Below are positions 1 to 9,669 of a stretch of DNA of 64,000 nucleotides, piece after piece (the stretch's first letter is position 1; every line of letters begins with the position of its first letter). The DNA lies in the NCBI RefSeq assembly GCF_031202305.1, contig NZ_CP101731.1, forward strand, positions 2,108,001 through 2,172,000. Direction: 5' to 3'. This DNA comes from Pelagibacterium sp. 26DY04 (GTDB taxonomy: Bacteria > Pseudomonadota > Alphaproteobacteria > Rhizobiales > Devosiaceae). The notes under the pieces are model-generated. The model did no database searches and was not told where the DNA came from. It saw only the letters and a program-made list of their open reading frames with translations. A program made the translations under genes and the position numbers.

Positions 1-1628
1 GCCAGTTCGATCTCGGCCGCAATGTGATCCATCAACGTCTGGCGCAGCGAGAATGGCGAGATCGAAATGGCTTCCAACTCGCTCGGCCGCGCATAGCCGG
101 TGATGAAGTTGAAGACGCGCGCCACATCGCGCGTGATCACCGGATCGGCGGTAAAATAAGAAAGATCGGTATAAATCTTGGCGGTGACCGGGTGATAGTT
201 GCCGGTTCCCACATGGCAATAGGAAACGAGCTTGCCCTTTTCGCGCCGCACCACCTGGCTCAGCTTGGCGTGGGTCTTGAGCTCGATAAAGCCGAACACC
301 ACCTGCACGCCCGCCCGTTCGAGATCGCGCGCCCAGCGGATATTGGCTTCTTCATCGAACCGCGCCTTGAGTTCGACCAGCGCCGTCACCGATTTGCCCA
401 TCTCCGCCGCAGCGATCAGCGCCTTGACGATGGGGGAATCCTTGGATGTGCGGTAAAGCGTCTGCTTGATCGCCACCACATCGGGGTCGCGAGCCGCCTG
501 CGCCACGAACTGGGCCACCACGTCGAAGCTTTCATACGGATGGTGGACGACGATGTCCTTTTCCCGGATCGCGGCGAAGCAATCGCCATGATGGTCTCGG
601 ATGCGCTCAGGGAAGCGCGCGTGATAGCGCGGGAATTTCAGCTCCGGCCGGTCAAGATCGTAGATCTTGCCCGCATCGGCGAGACCCATGAACCCATCGA
701 CCTCGAAGGTATCCTCCTGGGAAATTCCCAGTTCCTCCGCAATAAGGCGCTTGAGCGATCGCGGCATGGAGCGCTCGATCTCGAGGCGGATGACCTGCCC
801 GCGCCGACGCTGACGCAAGGCGGATTCGAATTCGACCACGAGATCGGCCGCCTCGTCGTCGATTTCGATTTCGCTGTCGCGCACGATCCGGAAAGCGCCG
901 AACCCGACGACATTGTAACCGGGAAAAATCTTGTGGAAGAACAGTTTGACCATCGTTTCGACGGTCACCATCTCCACCTGCCGGTCCGAGATCGCCTTGG
1001 TCGGCAGCTTGATGAAGCGGTCGAGATTGGAAGGAATGCGCACCAGCGCCGTCAGGCGCGAATTGTCCGTCGCCCGGTCCAACTGGAAGGCTAGCGAGAA
1101 GCCCAGGTTCGGAATGAACGGGAACGGGTGCGCCGGATCCACGGCGATCGGGGTCAGAACGGGGAAAATCTCTTCCCGGAAGATTTTCTGCAGGAAATCC
1201 ACCTGCTCGGGCGACAGATCGTCGGCTTCGTGGATGACGATGTTCTGCTCAAGAAGCTCTTCACGGATCGACTGCCACTGGTCCTGCTGCTCGATATGCA
1301 GGTGCTGGGCCAGCGTGGTGATTTCCTCGATCTGCTCGGAGGGGGTCATCCCGTCGGCGCTCTGGCGCGGCAGGCCGACGCGCAATTGCCCCTTGAGGCC
1401 CGCGACGCGCACCATGAAGAATTCGTCGAGATTGTTCGCCGAGATCGATACGAACCGCAGCCGCTCGAGCAGCGGATGGTTCGGATTGGCCGCCTCTTCG
1501 AGCACGCGCATGTTGAACTGCAGCCAGCTCACTTCGCGATTGACGAACCGTGCCGGGCTTGTCCGCAGCGCCTCGATATCGGGCGTTACGTCCTCGCTCG
1601 CGTGCTGCTCATATGCCATATCGTCCAT
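1..1628 (-). CDS. ppk1: polyphosphate kinase PPK1 (N-terminal ~542 residues, runs off window)
   Basis: Reversibly polymerises the terminal phosphate of ATP into polyphosphate. The minus-strand frame opens at an ATG (1628-1626) coding [14 protein letters not shown] and then shows the N-domain signature [18 protein letters not shown] and [19 protein letters not shown]. The two PPK1 active-site histidines are visible: residue 453 in KTHAKL and residue 472 in [14 protein letters not shown], 19 residues apart exactly as E. coli H435 and H454. The family is about 700 residues, so roughly the last quarter lies beyond position 1. It is the third gene of a leftward run after an AI-2E-type permease and hdaA, with only 29 nt between hdaA and this start. 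Identification is firm; only the C-terminus is unseen. Confidence 0.96.
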   Translation of the reverse strand, partial: MDDMAYEQHASEDVTPDIEALRTSPARFVNREVSWLQFNMRVLEEAANPNHPLLERLRFVSISANNLDEFFMVRVAGLKGQLRVGLPRQSADGMTPSEQIEEITTLAQHLHIEQQDQWQSIREELLEQNIVIHEADDLSPEQVDFLQKIFREEIFPVLTPIAVDPAHPFPFIPNLGFSLAFQLDRATDNSRLTALVRIPSNLDRFIKLPTKAISDRQVEMVTVETMVKLFFHKIFPGYNVVGFGAFRIVRDSEIEIDDEAADLVVEFESALRQRRRGQVIRLEIERSMPRSLKRLIAEELGISQEDTFEVDGFMGLADAGKIYDLDRPELKFPRYHARFPERIRDHHGDCFAAIREKDIVVHHPYESFDVVAQFVAQAARDPDVVAIKQTLYRTSKDSPIVKALIAAAEMGKSVTALVELKARFDEEANIRWARDLERAGVQVVFGFIELKTHAKLSQVVRREKGKLVSYCHVGTGNYHPVTAKIYTDLSYFTADPVITRDVARVFNFITGYARPSELEAISISPFSLRQTLMDHIAAEIEL

Positions 1629-1657
1629 AATCTGAGCCCTTCCGGTCGCCTTGCGAC

Positions 1658-2338
1658 TTATCTAACGTTGGAGCGGATGTTGAGCGCTTCGGCGGCAATG
1701 GTGCGCGTGATCGCCCGTCCTCGCGACAGTGACAGCCGGTCGAGCAGTTCCACCAGCGCAACGACCTCCTCGGAAGAGCGTTCCATACGCCCCACCAGAT
1801 AGGAGATCACTTTCGGATCGACCGACAATTGCCTGTCGGCGAACAACTTCACGAACATCTGCGACAACAAGATGTCATCAGGCGCCGTGAGCGAAAAGTG
1901 CGCCGCCAGCCGCGCCCGGGATTTGACGTCGTTGGTGCGGTACGGCCATTCGGCCACCGGTGTCTGCGCAGTCAGCATCAACGGGCGGTCGTCACGCATG
2001 GACTGGTTGAGCAGGTGGAACAGTCCCACTTCATCGTAACCCGCCCGATCCGCATCTTCGATCAGAACCGGCTGCCGCCCGCCTGCCGCCGCCAGCGCCT
2101 CGACACCCTCCGGTTCGGCGACAAGAGCTTGCGCCCGCGCCACCCAGATGCGCGCCAGATGCGATTTGCCCGATTTCGGCGGTCCAACCAGAAGCGTAAG
2201 CGGCGCGGGCCAATCGGGGAACGCCATGACGTGCTCGAAGGCAAGCTCGTTGCCCTCGCACACCATGAAATCGTCTTCGCTCTGGGCCTCGACATGTCCC
2301 AGTTCAAGAACGAGCTGTTCCTTGGCAGCCATCGTCAC
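1658..2338 (-). CDS. hdaA: HdaA, DnaA-family regulatory ATPase
   Basis: A 226-residue DnaA-like AAA+ protein. In the known family Hda binds the DNA polymerase sliding clamp and stimulates ATP hydrolysis by DnaA, so it limits initiation to once per cycle. Visible features: an N-terminal clamp-binding motif QLVLEL (residues 8-13), Walker [10 protein letters not shown] (52-60) and a Walker B region VLIEDADR (91-98). There is no C-terminal DNA-binding domain of DnaA type, which separates it from DnaA itself. The start is either GTG at 2338, giving a 4-nt GTGA overlap with the stop of the permease gene, or the ATG two codons later (2332). Both keep the clamp motif. Placement between a permease gene and ppk suggests co-transcription; this is inference. 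Confidence 0.9.
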   Translation of the reverse strand: MTMAAKEQLVLELGHVEAQSEDDFMVCEGNELAFEHVMAFPDWPAPLTLLVGPPKSGKSHLARIWVARAQALVAEPEGVEALAAAGGRQPVLIEDADRAGYDEVGLFHLLNQSMRDDRPLMLTAQTPVAEWPYRTNDVKSRARLAAHFSLTAPDDILLSQMFVKLFADRQLSVDPKVISYLVGRMERSSEEVVALVELLDRLSLSRGRAITRTIAAEALNIRSNVR

Positions 2339-3459
2339 GGCTCGGCATCCGTCTTCGGTTGTATGATCGGCGAGGACTGGGTCGGTGAAATCACCAGTTT
2401 GCTGTCCGGGTCGTAAAGCGGGCTGGTCTTATACTTGGTTACCGCCCAGCGCACCAGAACCCCGCTTATCGCCGCCAGCGGCACCGCGATGATCACGCCG
2501 ACCGCCCCGAACAATACCGCGAACGCAAACAGCGAGAACATCAGCCACACCGGATGCACGCCGATGCTGGATCCGACGAGCTTGGGATAGAGCACGTTGC
2601 CCTCGAGGAACTGCCCAAAAAGATAGATCCCCAAAATCACCGCGATCATGATCCAATCCGGCCAGAACTGGACGAGCGCAACGCCCATGGAAAGCACGAA
2701 TCCGATCAGCACGCCGACATAGGGAATGAAGCTGAAAAGACCGGCAATCAGCCCGATCGCCAGCCCGAAGCTTAGCCCGGCCAGCGAAAGCGTCGCCGCA
2801 TAATAGATCGCCAGAATACCCACGACTGCACCCTGCCCACGCACGAACCCGGCTAGGGCGCGGTCCATGCTCTTGAACAGCGCCCGCATTTCCGAGCGAT
2901 GCGCGGGCGGGAAAAGGTTATCCACGCTTTCCACCATGCGGTCCCAATCGAGCAGCAGGTAGAAGGCCACCACAGGTGTCACGATCAGAACGCCGATGGT
3001 GTTGATGATGCTCATCGATTGCTGCATCACCGTACCGGTGATCCCGGTCAGCATGCCGATACTGTCGGCGAACATCTGTTCGAGGCCGCGCTCGAGTTCC
3101 TGGAGCCGCTCCGGGCCGATCCACTGCTCGAGCCGGGGAATCATGGTTTCGATAAAGCTCTGGAGCTGCTGCACATAGCCTGGAATATTCCGCGCCAGCC
3201 CGAACCCCTGCTGAATCAGCAGCGGAACGATCAAAAGGAAGGCGGTAACCAACAGCAACAGCGCGATCAGCATCACGATCAGCGCGGCGGCTGCACGGCG
3301 GACCTTGTGCTCCTCAAGCCAATCGACGAACGGGTTGAGCAGATAAGCGAGAGTAATGCCAAGCACGAACGGCAGCAGGATGCCGCGGAAAACCCACAGC
3401 AGCAGCCCGAAAAAGACGAGAAGGACGATCCAGGCCGTTATCTGGTTCTTAAGTGACAT
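2335..3459 (-). CDS. AI-2E family transporter (PerM/TqsA-like membrane protein)
   Basis: A 374-residue multi-pass inner-membrane protein. Hydrophobic segments start at about residue 10 (AWIVLLVFFGLLLWVF) with a second immediately after it (LPFVLGITLAYLLNPFVDWLEEH), a pattern typical of the AI-2E/PerM family. A long central amphipathic stretch (about 90-150) precedes a block of five further membrane segments between about 150 and 350. The family includes quorum-signal exporters and Na+/H+ antiporters, so the substrate cannot be told from sequence. It is the first gene of the leftward operon with hdaA and ppk1; its TGA overlaps the GTG of hdaA. Its promoter must lie in the 132-bp gap shared with divergent purM. 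Confidence 0.88.
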   Translation of the reverse strand: MSLKNQITAWIVLLVFFGLLLWVFRGILLPFVLGITLAYLLNPFVDWLEEHKVRRAAAALIVMLIALLLLVTAFLLIVPLLIQQGFGLARNIPGYVQQLQSFIETMIPRLEQWIGPERLQELERGLEQMFADSIGMLTGITGTVMQQSMSIINTIGVLIVTPVVAFYLLLDWDRMVESVDNLFPPAHRSEMRALFKSMDRALAGFVRGQGAVVGILAIYYAATLSLAGLSFGLAIGLIAGLFSFIPYVGVLIGFVLSMGVALVQFWPDWIMIAVILGIYLFGQFLEGNVLYPKLVGSSIGVHPVWLMFSLFAFAVLFGAVGVIIAVPLAAISGVLVRWAVTKYKTSPLYDPDSKLVISPTQSSPIIQPKTDAEP

Positions 3460-3591
3460 GGCGGTCCTTGCACGAAACGTTGCGAGCCGGTATCAGCCTT
3501 CGACATACCGAGCCCGCGCGGGCCAATCAACGTTAAACTGGTGCTTGGGCGGCCACGCCGGCACCTCACCCAAGGATAGCGTTCCAAGCTC

Positions 3592-4668
3592 ATGTCCGAC
3601 GACGCAAACCTGCCATCAAACGGACTCTCCTACAAGCAGGCCGGCGTCGACATCGATGCCGGGAATGCCCTCGTCGAAGCCATCAAGCCGGCCGTCAAAT
3701 CCACGCGCCGTCCGGGCGCGGATGGCGAAATCGGGGGCTTCGGCGGCCTGTTCGATCTGAAGGCCGCGGGCTTTTCCGATCCCGTCCTTGTTGCTGCCAA
3801 CGACGGCGTGGGCACCAAGCTGCGCATCGCGATCGAGGCGGGCCTGCACGATACCGTCGGCATCGATCTGGTTGCCATGTGCGTCAACGATATCGTCGTC
3901 CAGGGCGCCGAACCGCTGTTCTTTCTCGACTATTTCGCCACCGGCGTGCTGAACGTCGAACAGGGCACGGCCATCGTCAACGGCATCGCCGAAGGCTGCC
4001 GCCAGGCCGGCTGTGCGCTGATCGGCGGCGAAACGGCCGAAATGCCCGGTATGTATCATGGCGGCGATTACGATTTGGCCGGTTTCGCCGTAGGCGCCGC
4101 CGAGCGCGGCACTCTGTTGCCCCGCGCCGATATCGCAGCCGGTGACAAGCTGGTGGCCATCGCCTCCTCGGGCGTGCACTCCAACGGCTTTTCGCTGGTG
4201 CGCAAGATCGTTTCCATGTCGGGCCTCGACTGGTCCGATGATGCCCCCTTCGCGCCGGGCGCCAGCCTGGGCCAAGCCCTGCTCACCCCGACCAGGATTT
4301 ACGTCAAGCCTATCCTTGCCGCATTGAAGGCCGGTATCGGCATCAAGGCCCTGGCTCACATCACAGGCGGCGGGTTTCAGGAAAACATTCCCCGCGTTCT
4401 CCCCGGATCGCTCGCCGCAAACGTCGATCTTGGCGCCGTTTCCACGCCCCAGGTGTTTGGTTGGCTGGCCCGGCAAGGCAACATCGCGGAACGCGAAATG
4501 CTGCGCACCTTCAATTGCGGTGTCGGCATGCTGATTGCCGTCAGTGCCGCCGACGCCGAAGCGCTCGTTGCCCATCTCGAAAGTCAAGGCGAAACAGCGA
4601 GCATCGTCGGCGAACTCGTCGAACGCACTGGTGATGCCGTCGAATTCACCGGCGCCCTGTCCCTATGA
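3592..4668 (+). CDS. purM: phosphoribosylformylglycinamidine cyclo-ligase
   Basis: AIR synthetase, step five of de novo purine synthesis: ATP-dependent ring closure of FGAM to AIR in the cytoplasm. The protein has 358 residues, close to the usual ~350. Conserved PurM motifs are present: [37 protein letters not shown] and [16 protein letters not shown]. The start ATG at 3592 codes [20 protein letters not shown], where SYKQAGVD is the usual family N-terminus. The stop overlaps the ATG of purN by 4 nt (ATGA), so the two enzymes are translationally coupled. Confidence 0.98.
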   Translation: MSDDANLPSNGLSYKQAGVDIDAGNALVEAIKPAVKSTRRPGADGEIGGFGGLFDLKAAGFSDPVLVAANDGVGTKLRIAIEAGLHDTVGIDLVAMCVNDIVVQGAEPLFFLDYFATGVLNVEQGTAIVNGIAEGCRQAGCALIGGETAEMPGMYHGGDYDLAGFAVGAAERGTLLPRADIAAGDKLVAIASSGVHSNGFSLVRKIVSMSGLDWSDDAPFAPGASLGQALLTPTRIYVKPILAALKAGIGIKALAHITGGGFQENIPRVLPGSLAANVDLGAVSTPQVFGWLARQGNIAEREMLRTFNCGVGMLIAVSAADAEALVAHLESQGETASIVGELVERTGDAVEFTGALSL

Positions 4669-5258
4669 CAGCAAAAAAGCGTGTCGCCATCCTGATATCG
4701 GGCCGCGGCTCGAACATGACCGCGCTCATCAACGCTGCGAAATCTCCCGATTATCCCGCCGAGATTATTGGTGTTTTTTCCAATCGCGTTGCCGCGCCCG
4801 GTCTGGACGTCGCCCGCGCCGAAGGCATTCCGACAGCTACGCTGGCGCAGAGCAGTTTCGCGTCCCGCCTCGCCTTCGACGAGGCCCTGACCGGGATCCT
4901 TGAAGGCTGGGATACCGATATCGTCTGCATGGCTGGCTTCATGCGCATCCTTACGCCCGAGTTCACCAATCGCTGGCTGGGCAGGGCGATCAACATTCAC
5001 CCTTCGCTCCTTCCCGCCTACAAGGGCCTCGACACACACGCCCGTGCTCTTGCCGATGGCGTCACCGAAGCCGGCTGCACCGTTCATTTCGTGACTCCGG
5101 GACTTGATGAAGGCCCTGCCATCCTCCAGGCCCGCGTCCCTGTCCATCCCGGCGATACTCCCGATGACCTCGCCGCGCGCGTCCTTGTCGAGGAGCACCG
5201 GCTTTACCCCGAAGCCCTGCGCCTTCTCGCCAGCGGTCAAGTCGCCTACCCTCAATGA
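4665..5258 (+). CDS. purN: phosphoribosylglycinamide formyltransferase
   Basis: GAR transformylase, folate-dependent, step three of purine synthesis. The protein has 197 residues. The N-terminal phosphate-binding loop [11 protein letters not shown] is present, followed by the catalytic/folate block [17 protein letters not shown] (the conserved Asn and His) and [13 protein letters not shown] with the conserved Asp. It starts inside the purM stop (ATGA). The use of 10-formyl-THF links it functionally to the folate genes at 49-51 kb in the same window, though they are not adjacent. Confidence 0.98.
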   Translation: MTAKKRVAILISGRGSNMTALINAAKSPDYPAEIIGVFSNRVAAPGLDVARAEGIPTATLAQSSFASRLAFDEALTGILEGWDTDIVCMAGFMRILTPEFTNRWLGRAINIHPSLLPAYKGLDTHARALADGVTEAGCTVHFVTPGLDEGPAILQARVPVHPGDTPDDLAARVLVEEHRLYPEALRLLASGQVAYPQ

Positions 5259-5373
5259 GGTCAAATCCGGGTCGCGACCATCACCCGATTTGATACCCCT
5301 ATTGCCATAACTGCTTCGACAACGCCGGCGCGAAGGCGTACCCTCTGCGCTCCAACCAAATGGCTGACTTAAA

Positions 5374-6270
5374 ATGGCAACGCGCGACTGGATCTGGATC
5401 GGCTTCCTCGGCGCGATCTGGGGATTTTCTTTTATTTTCAATGCAATCCTGATTCGCGAGCTTGGCCCCATGTGGGTTTCCGGCCTGCGCGTGGCCATCG
5501 GCGCCCTTGGATGCTGGGTGGCTGTCTTGGCGCTTCGCAAGGCTGTCCCGCGCGATCCTGTACTCTGGGTCAAGCTCGGCCTGCTCGGCGTCCTCGCCTA
5601 CGCAATTCCCTTCGCGCTCTTCCCGCTCGCCCAGGCCAATCTCGCCAGCGGCGTCGCCGCCATCATCAACGCCCTGACGCCGATCATGACCGTCATCGTT
5701 TCCCATTTCTGGCACGACGGCGAACGGGCCACCCGGCACAAATCGCTTGGCGTGGTCGCCGGCTTCACCGGCGCGGTGATCCTTGCGTCTCCAGCCTTGG
5801 CGGCGGGCGGCAATTCCCAGCTTTGGGCCATTGGCGCGTGCCTTATGGCAACGATCTGCTACGCCCTCTCGCTCAACATCACCCGCAGCTTCAAGGCTGT
5901 CGAACCAACAGTGTTCGCCGCGATCGCGCTGACCGGAGCCGCCGTCATCGCCGCTCCTGTCGCTTTCCTGAGTGAAGGCGCACCTGTCATCACGCAGGCC
6001 GAAACCTGGGGCGCTGCCCTCGCGATCGGGCTGGTCGCGACTGCGTTCACCTTCCAGATCATGTACCGCATCCTGCCGCGCGTGGGGGCCACCAATTTCT
6101 CGGCAACGACCTTCATCGCCCCGGTTTCGGCGATCGTTTTCGGCTTTCTCCTTCTCGGAGAGACGATCCACCCCACCCATCTCATCGGCATGGTGGCCAT
6201 CTTCATCGGCCTCTTGATGATCGATGGCCGCCTGCCCCGCTGGCTCGGCATGCGCCGCGCCGCGGGCTGA
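5374..6270 (+). CDS. DMT-superfamily (EamA) transporter
   Basis: A 298-residue membrane protein made of two tandem EamA repeats, about ten hydrophobic segments. The first repeat begins WIWIGFLGAIWGFSFIFNAI and carries the typical PFALFPLAQANLASGVAAI; the second ends with FLLLGETIHPTHLIGMVAIFIGLLMI, which is the standard EamA C-terminal signature. Family members export metabolites or amino acids, but the substrate cannot be read from sequence. It stands alone, with a 115-bp gap after purN. Its TGA (6268-6270) directly abuts the stop triplet of the convergent small gene, with no intergenic base. Confidence 0.9.
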   Translation: MATRDWIWIGFLGAIWGFSFIFNAILIRELGPMWVSGLRVAIGALGCWVAVLALRKAVPRDPVLWVKLGLLGVLAYAIPFALFPLAQANLASGVAAIINALTPIMTVIVSHFWHDGERATRHKSLGVVAGFTGAVILASPALAAGGNSQLWAIGACLMATICYALSLNITRSFKAVEPTVFAAIALTGAAVIAAPVAFLSEGAPVITQAETWGAALAIGLVATAFTFQIMYRILPRVGATNFSATTFIAPVSAIVFGFLLLGETIHPTHLIGMVAIFIGLLMIDGRLPRWLGMRRAAG

Positions 6271-6483
6271 TCAGGACCTGACCGGCTGGATCGGGTCGGT
6301 CGGATTGGGCGGTATCTCCGGCGCCGGCGGATGTGGCACCGGATCTGACGGGTCCGGAATGGGACTGTCAGGCTGAGGCGGCACTGGATCGGTGTCCGGG
6401 TTGGGAATCGGCGGCACCGGATCGGGATTGGGAACGTCCGGTCCCGGATCGGGTCTTGGTTGGCCGGGCTCTGGATTGGTCAT
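6271..6483 (-). CDS. small proline/aspartate-rich protein
   Basis: A 70-residue frame starting MTNPEPGQPRPDPGPD with a continuous series of P-D-P and P-x-P steps and a short VRS tail. There is no membrane segment, cysteine or known domain. The chosen ATG (6483-6481) has GGAG eight bases upstream, better than the ATG seven codons further up. Composition is strongly biased, which can produce false frames in GC-rich DNA, but the ribosome site and the exact abutment with the neighbouring gene favour a real gene. Pro-rich short proteins of this type occur in Rhizobiales and have no assigned function. Confidence 0.6.
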   Translation of the reverse strand: MTNPEPGQPRPDPGPDVPNPDPVPPIPNPDTDPVPPQPDSPIPDPSDPVPHPPAPEIPPNPTDPIQPVRS

Positions 6484-6519
6484 GGCGGATCTCCGTGTCG
6501 TCACGGAAAACGGCTCAGA

Positions 6520-6927
6520 CTACGACCTGTTCCCGTATTGCTCGGTCGGCGAGGAAATATCGACCACAAGGCTATTGGGATCGCGCACCACCATCCGCGT
6601 CTGGCCATAATTGGTCGGCATCGGCTCCTCGACGATATCGACTCCCATTTCCTTGGCGCGCTCGTGCGCCGCATAGACGTCGTCGACCACGACGGTGACG
6701 TAGCTGCCCTCCATGTGCCCTCGCGCCGAGCGCGGCACGTTCTCATGCACCTGGTCGATGACGCCCAGCTCGTACTGCAAGGCATCCAGCAAGCCGTTCG
6801 GGGTCAACGTGATATACCAATCGCTGGTGTAGATGCGCTTGAGACCGCAGAGCTGCTCGTAAAAGCTGGCGGTCTCCTCCACATCGCGGGCCAGAACATT
6901 GAAGATGATCCGTTTGGTCGTGGGCAT
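6520..6927 (-). CDS. VOC-superfamily (glyoxalase/bleomycin-resistance fold) protein
   Basis: A 135-residue single-unit VOC protein. The betaalphabetabetabeta pattern is readable: KRIIFNVLARDVEETASFYEQL then a second half with GSYVTVVVDDVYAAHERAKEMGV and a closing TRMVVRDPNSLVVDISS. The residue after the first strand is N rather than the H seen in metal-binding glyoxalases, so the metal site may be altered and the substrate is unknown. The start chosen (MPTTKRIIF) has GAGGAG seven bases upstream; the ATG five codons earlier overlaps that ribosome site. It lies between the Pro-rich gene and yqhA, all reading left. Confidence 0.82.
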   Translation of the reverse strand: MPTTKRIIFNVLARDVEETASFYEQLCGLKRIYTSDWYITLTPNGLLDALQYELGVIDQVHENVPRSARGHMEGSYVTVVVDDVYAAHERAKEMGVDIVEEPMPTNYGQTRMVVRDPNSLVVDISSPTEQYGNRS

Positions 6928-6981
6928 TTGCGAACTCCTCATCGAGTTCGGGCAACGCCCCTGCCGCGCGACCAGTTCCGC

Positions 6982-7491
6982 CTAATGGGTGTCGATCTTG
7001 CTCAGGAAGTAGGTCAGCGCCACGATCACCAGAGCCACAGCAACGCCCAGATAGGCAATGTCGGCGCCGACCGTCCAGGTCAGCGCCCGACCCAGAAAAT
7101 AGACCGACATCACCGTAATCACCACACCCACCAATTTGGACTTCAAATCATCCAGCGTCGTGATCTTGAGCCAGGGCGGCAACTTGAGATCCTGGTGGAA
7201 GTAAAGCTGGTAAAGCCCGAGCGAAACCACCTGAACCACGGTCGCCAGCAAGAACAGGTCCACGATCTCGATGGCGAGCAGCAAAATGCCGTCATGGCTC
7301 GGCGCGTGCTCGGTGTTGAAGAACAACGCATCGACGAAGTGCCAAGTCTCGATCGCCCCATAGACGATCAGCGCCACGGCGGCGAGCTGGATCGCGACGA
7401 CGGGAACCAGCATCACCAGCCGTACGCCGGTGCCCAACGCCGTGGAAAATGGCTGCGCCGCGTCCGCCGGTCGGTTCTCGGTCCCGCTCAT
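6982..7491 (-). CDS. YqhA family (UPF0114) membrane protein
   Basis: A 169-residue inner-membrane protein with about four hydrophobic segments: LVMLVPVVAIQLAAVALIVYG near residue 26, ILLLAIEIVDLFLLATVVQVV near 70, a KLVGVVITVMSVYFLG segment near 118 and a last one to the C-terminus. A cytosolic LPPWLKITTLDDLKSKL stretch matches the conserved central part of the YqhA family. Function in the family is not established. The stop of gatB lies at 7496, only four bases from this start, so the gene is probably co-transcribed with gatB. Confidence 0.82.
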   Translation of the reverse strand: MSGTENRPADAAQPFSTALGTGVRLVMLVPVVAIQLAAVALIVYGAIETWHFVDALFFNTEHAPSHDGILLLAIEIVDLFLLATVVQVVSLGLYQLYFHQDLKLPPWLKITTLDDLKSKLVGVVITVMSVYFLGRALTWTVGADIAYLGVAVALVIVALTYFLSKIDTH

Positions 7492-7495
7492 CGCC

Positions 7496-8980
7496 CTACT
7501 CCAGCCCGAGTTTGGCTTTGAGGATTTCGTTGACAGCCTGCGGGTTGGCCTTGCCGCCTGTCTGCTTCATTACCTGCCCCACGAACCAGCCCAGCAGCCC
7601 CGGCTTGGATTTGACCGCTTCCACCTGCCCGGGATTGCCCGCGATGATCTCGTCGACGATCTTTTCGATCGCTCCGGTATCGGACACCTGCTTCATGCCG
7701 CGCTGTTCGACGATCTGCGCCGGATCACCGCCCTCGGACCAGACGATCTCGAACAGATCCTTGGCGATCTTGCCCGAAATCTCTCCCTTGGAGATAAGAT
7801 CGATGACCCCGCCCAGTTGCTCGGCGCTCACCGGGCTGTCGACAACGGCGACGCCCTCCTTGTTGAGGCGCCCGAACAGCTCGTTGATCACCCAGTTGGC
7901 CGCAAGCTTGCCGTCACGCCCCTCCGCGACCTTCTCGAAGAAATCCGCCGAGTCGCGATCGGAAACCAGCACCGAAGCGTCGTAGTGCGAAATCCCGAAG
8001 CTCTCGATGAAGCGATGGCTTTTTTCGTCCGGCAGTTCGGGCAGATTCTGCGCCAGCATCTCGATGAAGGCATCGTCGAATTCGAGCGGCAGCAGGTCCG
8101 GATCGGGGAAGTAGCGGTAATCATGCGCCTCTTCCTTGGAGCGCATCGAACGGGTCTGACCCGTCTTGGGGTCGTAAAGCCGCGTCTCCTGGTCGATGGT
8201 CCCGCCATCCTCCAGAATGTCGATCTGCCGCCGCGCTTCGTATTCGATCGCCTGGCCGGCGAACCGCACCGAGTTGACGTTCTTGATTTCGCAGCGCGTG
8301 CCGAACTCCCCGCCCGGCCGGCGCACGGAAACGTTGATGTCGGCCCGCATGGAGCCCTGCTCCATATTGCCGTCGCACGTACCCAGATAGCGCAGGATCG
8401 TCCGCAGCTTGGACAAATACGCCTTGGCTTCTTCCGAAGACCGGAGATCGGGCTTGGAAACGATCTCCATCAGCGCCACGCCCGAGCGGTTGAGGTCGAC
8501 AAAGCTCATGTTCGGGTGCTGGTCGTGGATCGACTTGCCCGCGTCCTGCTCGAGGTGCAGCCGCTCGATCCCGATCTCGACCTCCCCGTCCTCGCCCATG
8601 TCGAGCAGCACCTTGCCCTCGCCCACGATGGGGTCCTTGAACTGGGAGATCTGATAGCCTTGCGGCAGGTCGGGATAGAAATAGTTCTTGCGGTCGAACA
8701 CCGAGCGCTTGTTGATCTTTGCCTTGAGTCCCAGCCCGGTGCGAACCGCCTGACGCACGCATTCCTCATTGATCACCGGCAGCATGCCGGGCATGGCGGC
8801 ATCGACGAAGCTCACATTGGCATTGGGCGGATTGCCGAACTCGGTGGACGAACCCGAGAAAAGCTTGGATTCGGAGGTCACCTGAGCATGCACCTCCATC
8901 CCGATCACCATTTCCCAGTCGCCCGTGGCGCCGGAGATGAAATATTTGGGGTTGGGCGTGCGTGTGTCGACGATGCTCAT
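7496..8980 (-). CDS. gatB: aspartyl/glutamyl-tRNA(Asn/Gln) amidotransferase subunit B
   Basis: GatB phosphorylates and, with GatA-supplied ammonia, amidates misacylated Glu-tRNA(Gln) and Asp-tRNA(Asn). The protein has 494 residues. Motifs: [10 protein letters not shown] at 25-34, ELFSGSS-type loop [19 protein letters not shown], the kinase cradle block [18 protein letters not shown], and a C-terminal YqeY-like tail ending [21 protein letters not shown]. The subunits GatC and GatA are not adjacent: they lie 3.7-6 kb upstream on the same strand. gatB leads a short leftward group with the yqhA-like gene. Confidence 0.97.
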   Translation of the reverse strand: MSIVDTRTPNPKYFISGATGDWEMVIGMEVHAQVTSESKLFSGSSTEFGNPPNANVSFVDAAMPGMLPVINEECVRQAVRTGLGLKAKINKRSVFDRKNYFYPDLPQGYQISQFKDPIVGEGKVLLDMGEDGEVEIGIERLHLEQDAGKSIHDQHPNMSFVDLNRSGVALMEIVSKPDLRSSEEAKAYLSKLRTILRYLGTCDGNMEQGSMRADINVSVRRPGGEFGTRCEIKNVNSVRFAGQAIEYEARRQIDILEDGGTIDQETRLYDPKTGQTRSMRSKEEAHDYRYFPDPDLLPLEFDDAFIEMLAQNLPELPDEKSHRFIESFGISHYDASVLVSDRDSADFFEKVAEGRDGKLAANWVINELFGRLNKEGVAVVDSPVSAEQLGGVIDLISKGEISGKIAKDLFEIVWSEGGDPAQIVEQRGMKQVSDTGAIEKIVDEIIAGNPGQVEAVKSKPGLLGWFVGQVMKQTGGKANPQAVNEILKAKLGLE

Positions 8981-9071
8981 GCGATACCGAATCCTGTGGC
9001 GGACAAGCGTAAGTCAGGACTGACTTATCTCAGATTTCACTGGTGGGGATAAATCAAACGCGGAAGCGAAG

Positions 9072-9147
9072 CTAGGGCCTGTCCGCATAAATATCGCACT
9101 CCGAAAGGCGCGTCGTGAGCGCGATATTTATGAGGACGGGCCCCTAG
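9072..9147. repeat. 76-bp imperfect inverted repeat (MITE-like or terminator)
   Basis: The left arm starts CTAGGGCCTGTCC and continues GCATAAATATCGC; the right arm (9121-9147) is GCGATATTTATG followed by AGGACGGGCCCCTAG. The arms pair over about 26 positions with few mismatches and one indel, around a spacer of roughly 22 nt. The right arm contains the stop codon of the acetyltransferase gene, so the element may end its transcript or may be a small mobile element that inserted at the gene end. There is no T-tract typical of an intrinsic terminator. Confidence 0.6.
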
Positions 9148-9659
9148 TGGGCGGTGACCACCAATTGCTTTTCCATGCGCACTTTTTCGATGCGCTGGCC
9201 CAGCATGCGCGAGAATTTCACCCCGCGCCATATGATGCCATAGCCCTCGCGGGCATAGAAGCGGATCGCGCCGCCGTTTTCGGCATGGGTTTCGAGCACG
9301 CTAACATCGTATCCAGCCCGGAATATATCCTGCTCGACAGCGTGCAGCAGCGTACGTCCCACACCCTGGCGCTGATGCCCCGGCGCCACCCAAAGGTCGG
9401 AGATATAGGCGCTCATCGGCTCGCGCGCGCCCCAGCCCAGAAGCGCACCGTCCTTTTCGGCCACGGTGATCGCCGGGCTGGCATTGATGCAAAAGAGCTG
9501 GAAGGAAAGTTCGAGCGCGGCGCGCTCGGCTGCCAGCGCATCATCGCTTTCTGGATTGATGATGTGGCGCATGCTCGAATCCCAGGACGCGAAGGCCAGC
9601 CTGCCGAGTTTGTCGGCTTCGGCGATGGAGGCACGGCGGAGCGTAAGATCGTCGAGCAT
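9144..9659 (-). CDS. GNAT-family N-acetyltransferase
   Basis: A 171-residue acetyl-CoA-dependent acyltransferase of unknown substrate. The start at MLDDLTLRRASIAEADKLG fits the usual GNAT beginning; a longer reading is possible but runs through the upstream gene. The acetyl-CoA motif A is clear: ISDLWVAPGHQRQGVGRTLL with Q/RxxGxG. It is followed by VSVLETHAENGGAIRFYAREGY, the common motif B end. Its start lies 10 bases after the stop of the chorismate mutase gene, so the pair is likely one transcript. The stop lies within a 76-bp inverted repeat. Confidence 0.88.
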   Translation of the reverse strand: MLDDLTLRRASIAEADKLGRLAFASWDSSMRHIINPESDDALAAERAALELSFQLFCINASPAITVAEKDGALLGWGAREPMSAYISDLWVAPGHQRQGVGRTLLHAVEQDIFRAGYDVSVLETHAENGGAIRFYAREGYGIIWRGVKFSRMLGQRIEKVRMEKQLVVTAH

Positions 9660-9669
9660 TTGGAGCGCT

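Noticed and set aside
24-1094. A long plus-strand open frame opposite ppk1
   Set aside because: Shadow of the ppk1 codon pattern in GC-rich DNA; the minus-strand PPK1 motifs are unambiguous. The same holds for the long frames opposite gatB, gatA, rarA, htrA, rpoA and secY.
3460-3591. Possible purine riboswitch before purM
   Set aside because: No purine or PRPP aptamer core was recognised in the 132-bp gap, which must also hold the divergent operon promoter.
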